Below, piece after piece: positions 7,589 to 16,719 of a stretch of DNA of 64,000 bases. The position numbers and the translations under genes are program-made. This DNA comes from Streptomyces sp. WMMC500 (GTDB lineage: Bacteria > Actinomycetota > Actinomycetes > Streptomycetales > Streptomycetaceae). Under the pieces are notes generated by a model. It made no database searches. It saw only the letters and a program-made list of their open reading frames with translations, and had not been told where the DNA came from. Numbering within the stretch: the stretch's first letter is position 1; each line of letters starts with the position of its first letter. The DNA lies in assembly GCF_027497195.1 (NCBI RefSeq), contig NZ_CP114905.1, forward strand, positions 7,389,001 through 7,453,000. Reading direction: 5' to 3'.

Positions 7589-9210
7589 TGGACGGCGGCG
7601 TGTGGGGCGGTGGCGCGAAGGACGGTGGCGCGGGGGACAGCGCCCCCTGGGTCCCCGACCGCGGGGACGGCACGTACCGCAACCCGGTCCTCAACGCCGA
7701 CTACTCCGACCCCGACGCCGTCCGCGTCGGTGCCGACCACTACCTCACCGCCTCCAGCTTCGGCCGCGTCCCCGGCCTGCCCCTGCTGCACTCCCGCGAC
7801 CTCGTCAACTGGACCCTCCTCGGCCACGCCCTGGACCGCCTCGAACCCGCCGGGGCGTTCGCCGCGCCCCGCCACGACTGCGGCGTCTGGGCCCCCGCGC
7901 TGCGCCACCACGCGGGCCGGTTCTGGATCTTCTGGGGCGACCCCGACCACGGCATCCAGCAGGTCAACGCGCCCGACATCCGCGGCCCGTGGACCCGCCC
8001 GCACCTCCTCAAGGCCGGCAGGGGGCTCATCGACCCGTGTCCGCTGTGGGACGAGGAGACCGGCGAGGCGTACCTCGTGCACGCCTGGGCGAAGTCCCGC
8101 TCCGGCGTCAAGAACCGGCTCACCGGCCACCGCATGAGCCCCGACGGCCGCGAGCTGCTCGACCCCGGCGCGGTCATCGTCGACGGCGACCTGCTGCCCG
8201 GCTGGTTCACCCTCGAAGGACCCAAGCTCCACCGCCGCGACGGCTGGTTCTGGATCTTCGCCCCGGCGGGGGGAGTCGGCACCGGCTGGCAGGGCGCCTT
8301 CCGCTCGCGCGCCTTCCACGGCCCGTACGAGGAGCGCGTCGTCCTCGCGCAGGGCAGCACCGACGTCAACGGACCACACCAGGGCGCCTGGGTGACCACG
8401 GCCGCGGGCGAGGACTACTTCCTGCACTTCCAGCAGCGCGGCGCGTACGGACGGGTGGTGCACCTGCAGCCGATGCGCTGGGACGACGACGGCTGGCCGG
8501 TGATCGGCCGGCGCGGCGAGCCGGTCGGCACCGCCCGCAAGCCCGCGACGCCCGACGCGGCCCCGCAGCCGACCGCGGTCCCCGCCACGGACGACGACTT
8601 CCCCGGCGGTGCCCCCGGCCCCCAGTGGCAGTGGACCGCCAACCCGCGCCCCGGCTGGGCCGCCGCCCACGACGGCGCGGGGCTGCGTCTTGCCTGCGTA
8701 CGCACCGCAGACGCCCACGACCTGCGGCTGCTGCCGAACGTGCTCACGCAGCGGCTGCCCGGCGCGCCCTGCGCGGTGACCGTGGAACTGGCGCTGGAGA
8801 GCGAGGCCGAAGGCGCGCGGGCCGGACTGGCCGTGCTGGGCGACGCGTTCGCCTGGATCGGCCTGGAGCGCGGGCCCGACGGCGTCCGGCTCGTGCACCG
8901 CTTCGCGGAGGAGGTGGCCGAGCGGGAGCGGGACGCCGCCCGCCCGCGCCCGGCGCCGTCCGGCCGCGCCCTCCTCCACATCGCCGCCCTGCCGGGCGCC
9001 CGCTGCCGCTTCGCCGCCGACACCGGCGAAGGGCCGCGGGAGTCGGGGCCGGTCTTCGCGGCCACGCCGTGGCGCTGGGTCGGCGCCCTGCTCGGCCTCT
9101 TCGCCGCGGCCCCGCGGCCCGGCCCGGACGCCGCCGGGACGGCGCACTTCGGCCGCTTCCGCCTCACGAACGACCCGCAGACCCCTCATGGGAAGAGAGC
9201 CGACACATGA
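7588..9210 (+). CDS. glycoside hydrolase family 43 (beta-xylosidase / alpha-L-arabinofuranosidase type)
   Basis: 540 aa. An N-terminal five-bladed beta-propeller (about 28-330) carries the GH43 triad: base Asp41 in ADYSDPDAV, pKa-modulating Asp in LIDPCPLW, and acid Glu in TLEGPKLHRR. A C-terminal beta-sandwich (about 350-535) is typical of the larger subfamilies. The Gly-rich N-terminus has no signal peptide, so it probably cleaves imported arabino- or xylo-oligosaccharides inside the cell. The gene sits in a coupled transport operon between the DUF6807 and binding-protein genes. Arabinofuranosidase and xylosidase activities cannot be separated from the sequence. Confidence 0.9.
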   Translation: MDGGVWGGGAKDGGAGDSAPWVPDRGDGTYRNPVLNADYSDPDAVRVGADHYLTASSFGRVPGLPLLHSRDLVNWTLLGHALDRLEPAGAFAAPRHDCGVWAPALRHHAGRFWIFWGDPDHGIQQVNAPDIRGPWTRPHLLKAGRGLIDPCPLWDEETGEAYLVHAWAKSRSGVKNRLTGHRMSPDGRELLDPGAVIVDGDLLPGWFTLEGPKLHRRDGWFWIFAPAGGVGTGWQGAFRSRAFHGPYEERVVLAQGSTDVNGPHQGAWVTTAAGEDYFLHFQQRGAYGRVVHLQPMRWDDDGWPVIGRRGEPVGTARKPATPDAAPQPTAVPATDDDFPGGAPGPQWQWTANPRPGWAAAHDGAGLRLACVRTADAHDLRLLPNVLTQRLPGAPCAVTVELALESEAEGARAGLAVLGDAFAWIGLERGPDGVRLVHRFAEEVAERERDAARPRPAPSGRALLHIAALPGARCRFAADTGEGPRESGPVFAATPWRWVGALLGLFAAAPRPGPDAAGTAHFGRFRLTNDPQTPHGKRADT

Positions 9211-10532
9211 CCACGACCACACCGTTCAGAGCGGTCGCCGCCGTCTGCCTGGCGACCGCGCTCACCCTCACCGCGTCCGCCTGCGGCGACGACGGCACCA
9301 GCGGCGGCGGCAGCGAGGGGGAGGGCACCGGCTCGATCACCTTCTGGGACAACAACGGCGGGGTGCGCACGCCGGTGTGGAAGGAGATCATCGCGGACTT
9401 CGAGAAGGCGCACCCGGACATCGACGTCGAGTACGTGCCGATCCCGATCAACGACGTGCAGTCCAAGTACGACACCGCCATCGCGGGCGGCGGACTGCCG
9501 GACGTCGGCGGCGTCAGTACCTCGTACCTCGCCAACATGGTCGCCCAGGACGCGCTGGAGCCCGTCGGGGACCGGATCGCGGGCGGTGCGCTGAAGGGCG
9601 TGCTGGCCGAGAGCATGACCGAGGGCGTCAAGGTGGCCGGCGGGCGCGGCGAGGAGATGTACTCCGTGCCGACCTCCGCCAACAACGGCACGCTGTGGTA
9701 CCGCACGGACCTCTTCGAGGACGCCGGGCTCGACGCCCCGACCACCTGGGACGCCTTCTACGACGCCGCGGAGAAGCTGACCGACAAGGAGAACAACGCC
9801 TTCGGCTACACCATCCGCGGCGGCGAGGGCTCCATCGCCCAGGCGCTGGACGTGATGTACGGGCAGTCCGGCATCACCGAGTTCTGGGAGGGCGACGAGA
9901 CGACCGTCAACGCGCCGGAGAACGTCGCGGCGCTGGAGAAGTACGTCGGGCTGTACAAGAGCGTCACGCCCGAGGCGGACGTGAACAACGACTTCGTGAA
10001 GATGGTCGCGCAGTTCGACAAAGGCGACATCGGGATGCTGAGCCACAACCTCGGCTCGCACCAGGACCATCTCAAGGCGCTGGGCGAGGACAGGTTCGCC
10101 GGGCTGCCGCAGCCGGCAGGGCCGGGCGGGAAGCGGGTGCAGGTCTCCAACCCGGTGGACGGGCTGGGGCTGTTCACGTCGAGTGACAACAAGGGCGCGG
10201 CCTGGAAGTTCATCGAGTTCGCCGCGGCGCACGAGTCGAACAGCAAGTGGAACGAGTCGGCCGCGCAGATCCCCGCCAACACCGAGGCGGCCGGGGACGC
10301 CTGGATCAAGGAGTCGGCACGGGGCAACGGCGCCTTCGAGTCCCTGACGGACGGCAGCACCACCATCGTGCAGCTCCCGTACTACCTGCCCGACTGGAAC
10401 AGCATCAGCAAGACCGACAACGAGCCCGCCTTCCAGAAGGTGCTCCTCGGCGAGATGAGCGCGAAGGAGTTCCTGGACCAGATGGCGGAGCAACTGAACG
10501 AGGCCCAGGCGGAGTGGCGGGAGCAGCAGTAG
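9207..10532 (+). CDS. extracellular sugar-binding lipoprotein of the ABC importer
   Basis: 441-aa SBP_bac_1-family solute-binding protein. It has a signal peptide and lipobox-like LTASACGDD with cysteine near residue 26, then a Gly/Ser linker and the two-lobed binding domain starting at ITFWDNNGG. The C-terminus QMAEQLNEAQAEW is typical of the family. It would be tethered to the outer membrane face and deliver oligosaccharide to the two permeases. Its gene is last in the operon rather than first, and the start overlaps the GH43 stop (ATGA). Confidence 0.93.
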   Translation: MTTTTPFRAVAAVCLATALTLTASACGDDGTSGGGSEGEGTGSITFWDNNGGVRTPVWKEIIADFEKAHPDIDVEYVPIPINDVQSKYDTAIAGGGLPDVGGVSTSYLANMVAQDALEPVGDRIAGGALKGVLAESMTEGVKVAGGRGEEMYSVPTSANNGTLWYRTDLFEDAGLDAPTTWDAFYDAAEKLTDKENNAFGYTIRGGEGSIAQALDVMYGQSGITEFWEGDETTVNAPENVAALEKYVGLYKSVTPEADVNNDFVKMVAQFDKGDIGMLSHNLGSHQDHLKALGEDRFAGLPQPAGPGGKRVQVSNPVDGLGLFTSSDNKGAAWKFIEFAAAHESNSKWNESAAQIPANTEAAGDAWIKESARGNGAFESLTDGSTTIVQLPYYLPDWNSISKTDNEPAFQKVLLGEMSAKEFLDQMAEQLNEAQAEWREQQ

Positions 10533-10563
10533 CGCACCGCCGGTTCCTCCCCCGTACCGGGTC

Positions 10564-10601
10564 GGCGGCGGTCGCGTTACGTCGCGTCGCGCACCGCCGC
10601 C
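10564..10601 (+). terminator. possible terminator after the sugar-uptake operon
   Basis: GGCGGCGGT (10564-10572) pairs with ACCGCCGCC (10593-10601) across a 20-nt G+C-rich loop. It is followed by a C/T-rich stretch before the pectate lyase gene. No T-run follows, so the assignment is weak. Confidence 0.3.
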
Positions 10602-10677
10602 GGCCCTCCACCCCTTCCCCGTCTCCGTCTCCGTCTCTTTCCTCCTGCTCGTACCAGCTCTGTGAAGGAGCCGCACC

Positions 10678-11982
10678 ATGCGTCAACGGACACGTCACGC
10701 GGCGGTCTCGCTCGCGTGCTGCGCGGCGCTGCTGGGCCCGGCGGCGGCCACGGCCGCGGCTGCCCCGGCTTCCGGGCACGACCCGGCCCGCGGGACCCTC
10801 CCCGCCGGCGACGGCTGGGCCTCGGCTTCCGGCGGCACCACGGGCGGCGCCGCGGCCGACCGCGGGCACGTCCGCACCGTCCGTACGTGGGACGAGTTCC
10901 GCGCCGCGCTGGCGGCGGGCGACGGCGAGCCGCGGATCATCCGCGTCGTCGGCACGATCGACGCGAACGCCGCCGGCTGCGCCGCGTTCGAGGCGCCGGG
11001 CTACGACTTCGCCACGTACCTCGACGCCTACGACCCCGCCGTCTGGGGCTACGACACCCCCGTCAGCGGCCCCCAGGAGGACGCCCGTGCCGCCTCCGCC
11101 GCCAACCAGGCGGCGGCCGTCCAGGCGTACGTGCCCTCGGACACCACCGTCGTGGGAGTCGGCAGGAACGCCGGCATCAGGGGCGCCGCCCTGCAGATCA
11201 AGGACGCCGACAACGTCATCGTCCGCAACCTCACGCTGGAGAGCCCGCTCGACTGCTTCCCGCAGTGGGACCCCACGGACGGCGAGCGCGGCGCCTGGAA
11301 CTCCGCGTACGACGCGGCCGTCGTCCACCACTCCACCCACGTCTGGCTGGACCACAACACCTTCACCGACGGCCGGTACCCGGACAGCTCCCTGCCGCGC
11401 CACTACGGCGAGCTGTACCAGCAGCACGACGGCGAGTTGGACGTGGTCCGCGGCGCGGACCTCGTCACCGTCTCCTGGAACGTCTTCGAGGAGCACGCCA
11501 AGACCCTGATGATCGGCAACAGCGACGGGGCGGGCGGCACCGACCGGGGCCGGCTGCGGGTCACGCTGCACCACAACCTGTTCCGCGGCGTGGGCGAGCG
11601 GGCGCCGCGGGTGCGCTTCGGCCAGGTCGACGCGTACAACAACCACTACGTGATCACCGGCGCGGCGGACGAGTCCTACTCGTACTCGTTCGGGATCGGC
11701 TTCGAGTCACGGCTCGTGGCGGAGAAGAACTCCTTCCGGCTGGCGGACGGGGTGAGCCCCGGCCGGATCCTGAAGAAGTGGAGCGAGGCGCCGGTGACGG
11801 CGGAGCACAACCACGTCAACGGCGCCCCGGCCGACCTCGTCGCGGCCCACAACGCGGAGTTCCCGGAGACCCCGCTGCAGCGGGACGCGGGCTGGCGGCC
11901 GACGCTGCGCACCAGGGTCGACCACCCGCGGGCGGTGCCCGGCGTGGTGGTACCGCGAGCGGGGGCGGGGAGGATCCGCTGA
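10678..11982 (+). CDS. secreted pectate lyase, polysaccharide lyase family 1
   Basis: 434 aa. A Sec signal peptide (about residues 1-33, ending near ATAAAA) precedes a right-handed parallel beta-helix. PL1 signatures are present: the vWiDH-type motif THVWLDHNTFTDG, calcium-site aspartates in CFPQWDPTDGE and SAYDAAV plus DGELDVVRGAD, and the catalytic arginine region RAPRVRFGQ (RxPxxR). It cleaves homogalacturonan by calcium-dependent beta-elimination outside the cell. GAAGGAG precedes the ATG. It lies 145 bp after the uptake operon and fits a pectin-degrading locus. Confidence 0.95.
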   Translation: MRQRTRHAAVSLACCAALLGPAAATAAAAPASGHDPARGTLPAGDGWASASGGTTGGAAADRGHVRTVRTWDEFRAALAAGDGEPRIIRVVGTIDANAAGCAAFEAPGYDFATYLDAYDPAVWGYDTPVSGPQEDARAASAANQAAAVQAYVPSDTTVVGVGRNAGIRGAALQIKDADNVIVRNLTLESPLDCFPQWDPTDGERGAWNSAYDAAVVHHSTHVWLDHNTFTDGRYPDSSLPRHYGELYQQHDGELDVVRGADLVTVSWNVFEEHAKTLMIGNSDGAGGTDRGRLRVTLHHNLFRGVGERAPRVRFGQVDAYNNHYVITGAADESYSYSFGIGFESRLVAEKNSFRLADGVSPGRILKKWSEAPVTAEHNHVNGAPADLVAAHNAEFPETPLQRDAGWRPTLRTRVDHPRAVPGVVVPRAGAGRIR

Positions 11983-12047
11983 CGGCGCAGGCGGAGCCGG
12001 CGCGCCCGGAGCGGCCCGCTCCGGGCGCGGCCGGCGGCGCGGACGCC

Positions 12048-13175
12048 GTGCCCGCCCCGGCCCTCGCCGGCGTCGTCGACGGGTGCCTGCCCGCGTTCCA
12101 CCGGCGGCTCCGGGACGAGCTCACCTTCCCGCTCGCCTGGGGCAGTTCCCCTGTCCGCGACTTCGCGGCCTGGCGGCGCGCCGCCCGCGCCACGGTCGAG
12201 GCCCACCTCCTCGTCCCGGCGGACGACCCCGGCGAGATCCCGTACGACCCCGAGTTCGCCGACCGCGCCCCGGCGGTCCCCGGCGGTCGCGCCTACAGCC
12301 GCGAGACCGTCACCTTCACCCTCAGCCGCTACGCACGCGTGCGCGGAGTGCTGCTGACGCCGTCCGGCGACGGCCCGTTCCCGGCGGTGCTCCTCCTGCA
12401 CGACCACGGCGCGACGTTCGGCATCGGGAAGGAGAAGGTGGTGGCGCCCTGGTACGACGAGCGGGCGAAACTGCCCGCGGCGCGCCGGTGGGTGCGGCGG
12501 TGCTACGGGGGCCGGTTCGTCGGCGACGAACTCGCCGCCCGCGGCCACGTCGTGCTCGCCGTCGACGCGCTCGGCTGGGGCGACCGCGGCCCGCTCGCGT
12601 ACGCCGGGCAACAGGCGCTGGCCAGTGCCGTCTTCCACCTCGGCAGCTCCCTCGCGGGCCTCACCGCCCGCGAGGACGTGCGCGCGGCCGGCTTTCTCGC
12701 GAGCCTGGCCCGCGTCGACGCACGGCGCATCGCCGCCCTCGGCTTCTCCCTCGGCGGCTTCCGCGCCTGGCAACTGGCCGCGCTCAGCGACGACGTCGCG
12801 GCGGCGGCCAGCGTGTGCTGGATGACCGGCGTGCGTGACCTCACAGCCCCGGGCGGCGACGCGCTGCGCGGCCAGTCCGCGTACCACCTGCTGCACCCGG
12901 GCCTGGCCCGGCACCTCGACTTCCCCGACGTCGCGGGCATCGCCGCCCCGCGCCCGATGCTGTTCTTCCACGGCGGTCTCGACCCGCACTTCACGCCCGC
13001 CGGCGTGCGCGCGGCGTACGGGAGGCTGCGCGCCGTCTGGCGCGCGGCAGGCGCCGGGGAGCGGCTCCTTACGCGCGTATGGCCCGGGCACGGCCATACC
13101 TTCGCGGTGCCGCTGCAGGACGAGGTCTTCCGGTGGCTCGGCGCCGTGCTGTACGGGTCCGCCGCCGAGGCGTAA
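12048..13175 (+). CDS. alpha/beta hydrolase, dienelactone-hydrolase/acetyl-esterase-like
   Basis: About 375 aa of an alpha/beta-hydrolase with nucleophile Ser in LGFSLGGFR, acid Asp in FHGGLDPHF and His in PGHGHTF. Similar cytosolic esterases often accompany plant-polysaccharide genes and deacetylate oligosaccharides, but that use here is inferred. The start is uncertain. GTG at 12048 is the first conventional start. Alternatively a CTG at 11979, overlapping the pectate lyase stop and preceded by GGGGAGG, would add 23 residues and couple the two genes. No signal peptide in either form. Confidence 0.75.
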   Translation: MPAPALAGVVDGCLPAFHRRLRDELTFPLAWGSSPVRDFAAWRRAARATVEAHLLVPADDPGEIPYDPEFADRAPAVPGGRAYSRETVTFTLSRYARVRGVLLTPSGDGPFPAVLLLHDHGATFGIGKEKVVAPWYDERAKLPAARRWVRRCYGGRFVGDELAARGHVVLAVDALGWGDRGPLAYAGQQALASAVFHLGSSLAGLTAREDVRAAGFLASLARVDARRIAALGFSLGGFRAWQLAALSDDVAAAASVCWMTGVRDLTAPGGDALRGQSAYHLLHPGLARHLDFPDVAGIAAPRPMLFFHGGLDPHFTPAGVRAAYGRLRAVWRAAGAGERLLTRVWPGHGHTFAVPLQDEVFRWLGAVLYGSAAEA

Positions 13176-13267
13176 CACAAGCTCAACCTGATCAGGCGTC
13201 TCAGCAGGCACAATGCCACCTGCCGTCCCCACGGTACCGTCCCCCGTCGCCGCTCAGGAGCACCCCC

Positions 13268-14716
13268 GTGTCCGACCACGTGACCGACAAGTCCCCCGCC
13301 CCCGCGCCGAGTCCGGCGGCCCTGGAGCGCCTCTTCCGCATCCGCGAGCGCGGCTCGACCGTCGGCCGCGAGATACGCGGCGGACTCGCCACCTTCTTCA
13401 CGATGGCGTACATCCTCGTGCTCAACCCGATCATCCTCAGCGGCGCCGAGGACAAGTACGGCAACCAGCTCGACTTCGGTCAGCTCGTCACCGTCACCGC
13501 GCTCGTCGCCGCCGTGATGACCGTGCTCATGGGAGTGACCGCCAACCTCCCGCTCGCGCTCGCCGCCGGACTCGGGATCAACGCCGTCGTCGCGTACCAG
13601 ATCGCCCCGCTGATGACCTGGCCCGACGCGATGGGCCTCATCGTGCTGGAGGGCATCGTCGTCTGCCTGCTCGCCGCCACCGGCGTGCGCGAGGCCGTCA
13701 TGAACGCCATCCCGCAGCCGCTGAAGGTGGCGATCAGCGTGGGCATCGGGATGTTCATCGCGCTCATCGGCTTCATCGACGCCGGCTTCGCCACCCGCAT
13801 CCCGGACGCCGCAGGCACCACCGTCCCGTTGCAGCTCGGCGGCACCGGGACGCTGAGCGGCTGGCCGGTCGTCGTGTTCTGCGCCGGCGTGCTGCTGACC
13901 GTCTCGCTGCTCGCGCGGGGCGTGAAGGGCGCGATCCTCATCAGCATCCTGGCGATGACCGTGGTCGCCATCGTCATCAACTCGGCCGCGGACGTCGCCG
14001 ACGAGCAGTGGGGCCTGACCGTCCCGGACTGGCCCGGCGACGTGGTCGAGGCGCCGGACTTCGCCCTGCTCGGGGAGTTCAGCTTCTTCGGGGCGTTCGA
14101 CGAGGTCAGCGCCGTGACCGTGGTGCTGCTCGTGTTCACGCTGTTCCTCACCGACTTCTTCGACACCATGGGCACGGCCGTCGGCGTCACCAGCGAGGCC
14201 GGCCTCCTCGACGAGCGCGGCCGGGTCCCCCGCCTGGGCCGCCTCCTCTTCGTCGACGGCCTCGCCACGGTCGCCGGCGGCGCCGCGTCCGGCTCCTCCA
14301 ACACCAGCTACATCGAGTCCGCCGCCGGCGTCGGCGAGGGCGCCCGCACCGGCCTGGCCAACCTCGTCACCGGCGGACTCTTCGGCCTGGCGCTCCTCTT
14401 CACCCCGCTCGCCCTGGTCGTCCCCTCCCAGGCCGCGGCCCCCGCGCTCATCGCGGTCGGCTTCCTGCTGATGACGCAGGTACGTCACGTCGACTGGACC
14501 CGCTACGAGATCGCCGTCCCCGCCTTCCTCACGATCGCCGTGATGCCGTTCACGTACTCCATCACCAACGGCCTGGGCGCCGGCTTCATCGCCTACGTGC
14601 TCCTCCAGGTGGTCATGGGCCGCGCCCGGAAGGTGCACCCGCTGATGTGGGCGGTGTCGGTGCTCTTCGTGGTCTACTTCGCGATCGAGCCGATCGAGGA
14701 CCTGCTGGGCGTGTGA
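13268..14716 (+). CDS. NCS2-family purine permease, AzgA type
   Basis: 482-aa multipass transporter. It carries the AzgA hallmarks FFTMAYILVLNP near the N-terminus and LTDFFDTMGTAVGV in the middle, with about 12-14 hydrophobic segments. Family members import hypoxanthine, guanine and adenine by proton symport. The GTG at 13268 follows CAGGAG with proper spacing. It runs the same way as the hydrolase gene but is 92 bp away and functionally unrelated to the sugar genes. Confidence 0.9.
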   Translation: MSDHVTDKSPAPAPSPAALERLFRIRERGSTVGREIRGGLATFFTMAYILVLNPIILSGAEDKYGNQLDFGQLVTVTALVAAVMTVLMGVTANLPLALAAGLGINAVVAYQIAPLMTWPDAMGLIVLEGIVVCLLAATGVREAVMNAIPQPLKVAISVGIGMFIALIGFIDAGFATRIPDAAGTTVPLQLGGTGTLSGWPVVVFCAGVLLTVSLLARGVKGAILISILAMTVVAIVINSAADVADEQWGLTVPDWPGDVVEAPDFALLGEFSFFGAFDEVSAVTVVLLVFTLFLTDFFDTMGTAVGVTSEAGLLDERGRVPRLGRLLFVDGLATVAGGAASGSSNTSYIESAAGVGEGARTGLANLVTGGLFGLALLFTPLALVVPSQAAAPALIAVGFLLMTQVRHVDWTRYEIAVPAFLTIAVMPFTYSITNGLGAGFIAYVLLQVVMGRARKVHPLMWAVSVLFVVYFAIEPIEDLLGV

Positions 14717-14751
14717 GGGCCCGTGTCAGCCGCCCGGTAGCGTCCGCGGAC

Positions 14752-15834
14752 ATGGAGAGCGTCGAACTGAGCGACTTCGTCCCGGACTTCGCGCCGGCCG
14801 TCGGCCGGGTCGTGGAGACCGGTCAGCGGGTGCGGGTCACCGACGGCGGCGTGCAGGTGCGGGTGCTGCTCGCGGCGGGGGAGCTGGCCGAGCTGGAGCA
14901 CTTCGCGCAGCGGACCCGATACGTCCGCGGGCGGCCCCGGCCCACGGACGAGCGGTGGCGCCCGCTCGGACCCGGGGAGCAGGGCCCGTACACCCGGTTC
15001 GTGCACGGCGACGGCGTGCGGATGACGTTCCTGCGGGGCCGCGCGGTGGTGGCGGAGCTGCGGTCGGTGGCGGAGCTGGAGTGGATCGAGGAGGCCGCGA
15101 GCCTCGGCCGCCAGAGCTTCATGCCGCCCTCGCAGGCCGCCGCGTTCGAGGAGTTCCTCGCCCGCCAGCCCCCGGTCGGCGACGGCATCGCGTGGATCGC
15201 GGCGGGCTGGCGCGAGCACGAGCCGTTCAGGGTGCTCGACTTCGTCAAGGGCGTCGCGCCCGAGGACGTCGCCCTCACCTACGGGGCCGACCCCGGGGAC
15301 GTCGCCGGCGGGCTGCTCCTGCACCAGGTGCGCGAACGGGACCGGCGTGCGGGCACCGACGACCTGACGCGCGTGGTCACGTTCGGCGCGGCGGGCGAGT
15401 GGACGTGGCTCGGTTACCACGACAACGACTACGCCGGCCTACTCGACCCGCCGCCCACGGAGCAGATCACGCTCGTCGCGACCGCGGCGAAAGCGATCTA
15501 CACGTTCGACTACCTGAGGGACGGGGCTTACCAGAACCCCTTCCCGGTCGAGGACGACACCGAGCCGCGGCGGGACCTCTACGAACTCATCTGGTACGCC
15601 CCGGGCGAGATGCCCTTCGTCCCGGACGCACCGCTCGGCTTCCTCAACGCGCACATCCGCCGCGCCGAGGAGACGGCCCACCGGACCCACCCCTTCGAGT
15701 TGTTCTTCGCCGGGCTGGAACGGGCCTTCGGCCTGGCGCTGCCCCGCGCGGACATCACCGCGGGCCGGGTGCGCTGCGCCCGGCTCACCGGCCGGCCCGC
15801 TCGGAGGGTCACAGGTGGCGCGTCGCCAGCGTGA
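14752..15834 (+). CDS. unrecognised protein with Phd-antitoxin-like N-terminus
   Basis: 360 aa, not recognised as a whole. The first 55 residues (SVELSDFVPDFAPAVGRVVE, then GQRVRVTDGGVQVRVLLAA and ELAELE) resemble the Phd/YefM antitoxin fold: a short strand, a helix, an arm, and a turn like the 'vtr.gkpvavLv' of Phd. The rest has well-conserved-looking aromatic patches such as EWTWLGYHDNDYAG, typical of streptomycete uncharacterised proteins. It starts 35 bp after the permease gene, and its 3' end overlaps the convergent IclR gene by 26 bp. No adjacent toxin gene is seen. Confidence 0.7.
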   Translation: MESVELSDFVPDFAPAVGRVVETGQRVRVTDGGVQVRVLLAAGELAELEHFAQRTRYVRGRPRPTDERWRPLGPGEQGPYTRFVHGDGVRMTFLRGRAVVAELRSVAELEWIEEAASLGRQSFMPPSQAAAFEEFLARQPPVGDGIAWIAAGWREHEPFRVLDFVKGVAPEDVALTYGADPGDVAGGLLLHQVRERDRRAGTDDLTRVVTFGAAGEWTWLGYHDNDYAGLLDPPPTEQITLVATAAKAIYTFDYLRDGAYQNPFPVEDDTEPRRDLYELIWYAPGEMPFVPDAPLGFLNAHIRRAEETAHRTHPFELFFAGLERAFGLALPRADITAGRVRCARLTGRPARRVTGGASPA

Positions 15835-16582
15835 GGCGGTCGCGGGCGTCGAGCAGCGCCTCCCGGATCCCCTGCTCGTGCGCCGGCGTCAGCCGCGCCA
15901 CCGGCACCGAGCAACTGATCGCGTCCCGCGCGGGCGTCCGGTACGGGACCGCGACCCCCAGGCAGCGCAGCCCGAGCGTCGACTCCTCCCGGTCCAGGGC
16001 GTATCCGCGCTCGCGCACCCCGTGCAGCTCCTCGATCAGCCGCTCCCGGTCCGTGACCGTGTGCTCGGTCAGCGGCGCCAGCGACTCCGGCAGCAGCTTG
16101 CGGATCTCCTCGTCGGGGTACGTCGCGAGCAGCGCCTTGCCCAGCGCCGTCGCGTGCGCCGGGAGCCGCCGGCCGACGCGGGTGAACGGCCGCAGGTAGT
16201 GCTGGGACTGGCGGGTGGCGAGATAGACGATGTTCACGCCGTCCAGCCGCGCCAGGTGGATGGTCTCCGTCGTGTCGTCCGCGAGCCGGTCGAGGGTCGG
16301 CCGGGCGGCGGCGACGACCTCGTCGCCGTCGATGTACGACGTGCCGACGAGCAGCGCCCGCACCCCGATCCCGTACCGGGTGCCGGTCGCGTCGGTCTCC
16401 ACCCAGCCCAGCTCCGTGAGCGTGCGAAGGAGCATGTAGAGGCTGGACTTGGGGTAGCCGACGGCCTGCTGGACGTCACCGAGGCTGTGCATTCCGGGCC
16501 TTGCCGCGAAATACTCGAGCAGTTCCACGGTGCGGACGGCAGACTTGACCTGACCACCCCCACCGGCGTCGGCGACCCCCAT
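15809..16582 (-). CDS. IclR-family transcriptional regulator
   Basis: 257-aa regulator. An N-terminal winged helix (about 10-70, with SLGDVQQAVGYPKSSLYMLL as recognition region) is followed by an IclR effector domain (about 85-255) with LPAHATALGKALLA, a family signature. It is divergent from the aldehyde dehydrogenase gene across a 137-bp spacer holding a palindrome, so control of that gene is likely. The ATG at 16582 follows GGAGGG by 9 nt. In-frame sequence upstream (to 16633) lacks a better start. IclR proteins here typically sense sugar acids or aromatic acids. Confidence 0.93.
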   Translation of the reverse strand: MGVADAGGGGQVKSAVRTVELLEYFAARPGMHSLGDVQQAVGYPKSSLYMLLRTLTELGWVETDATGTRYGIGVRALLVGTSYIDGDEVVAAARPTLDRLADDTTETIHLARLDGVNIVYLATRQSQHYLRPFTRVGRRLPAHATALGKALLATYPDEEIRKLLPESLAPLTEHTVTDRERLIEELHGVRERGYALDREESTLGLRCLGVAVPYRTPARDAISCSVPVARLTPAHEQGIREALLDARDRLTLATRHL

Positions 16583-16646
16583 GGCACTTGACCCTCCGCG
16601 TCTGCAGCGATAAAAGTCCAAGAAGCAATTCATGTATAGAGACGGC

Positions 16647-16671
16647 GTTCAGAATACCGAACCACGGGTAT
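16647..16671. promoter_or_regulatory. candidate operator between iclR-type gene and aldehyde dehydrogenase gene
   Basis: Overlapping imperfect dyads, GTTC-N8-GAAC (16647-16662) and ATACC-N8-GGTAT (16654-16671), lie in the A+T-enriched divergent spacer. Position and symmetry suit an IclR dimer-of-dimers, but no published consensus is matched exactly. Confidence 0.35.
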
Positions 16672-16719
16672 CGTCGGTCACCGTCCGCCGTGTGTGCAAG
16701 AGGAACGGAGACATCTCAG

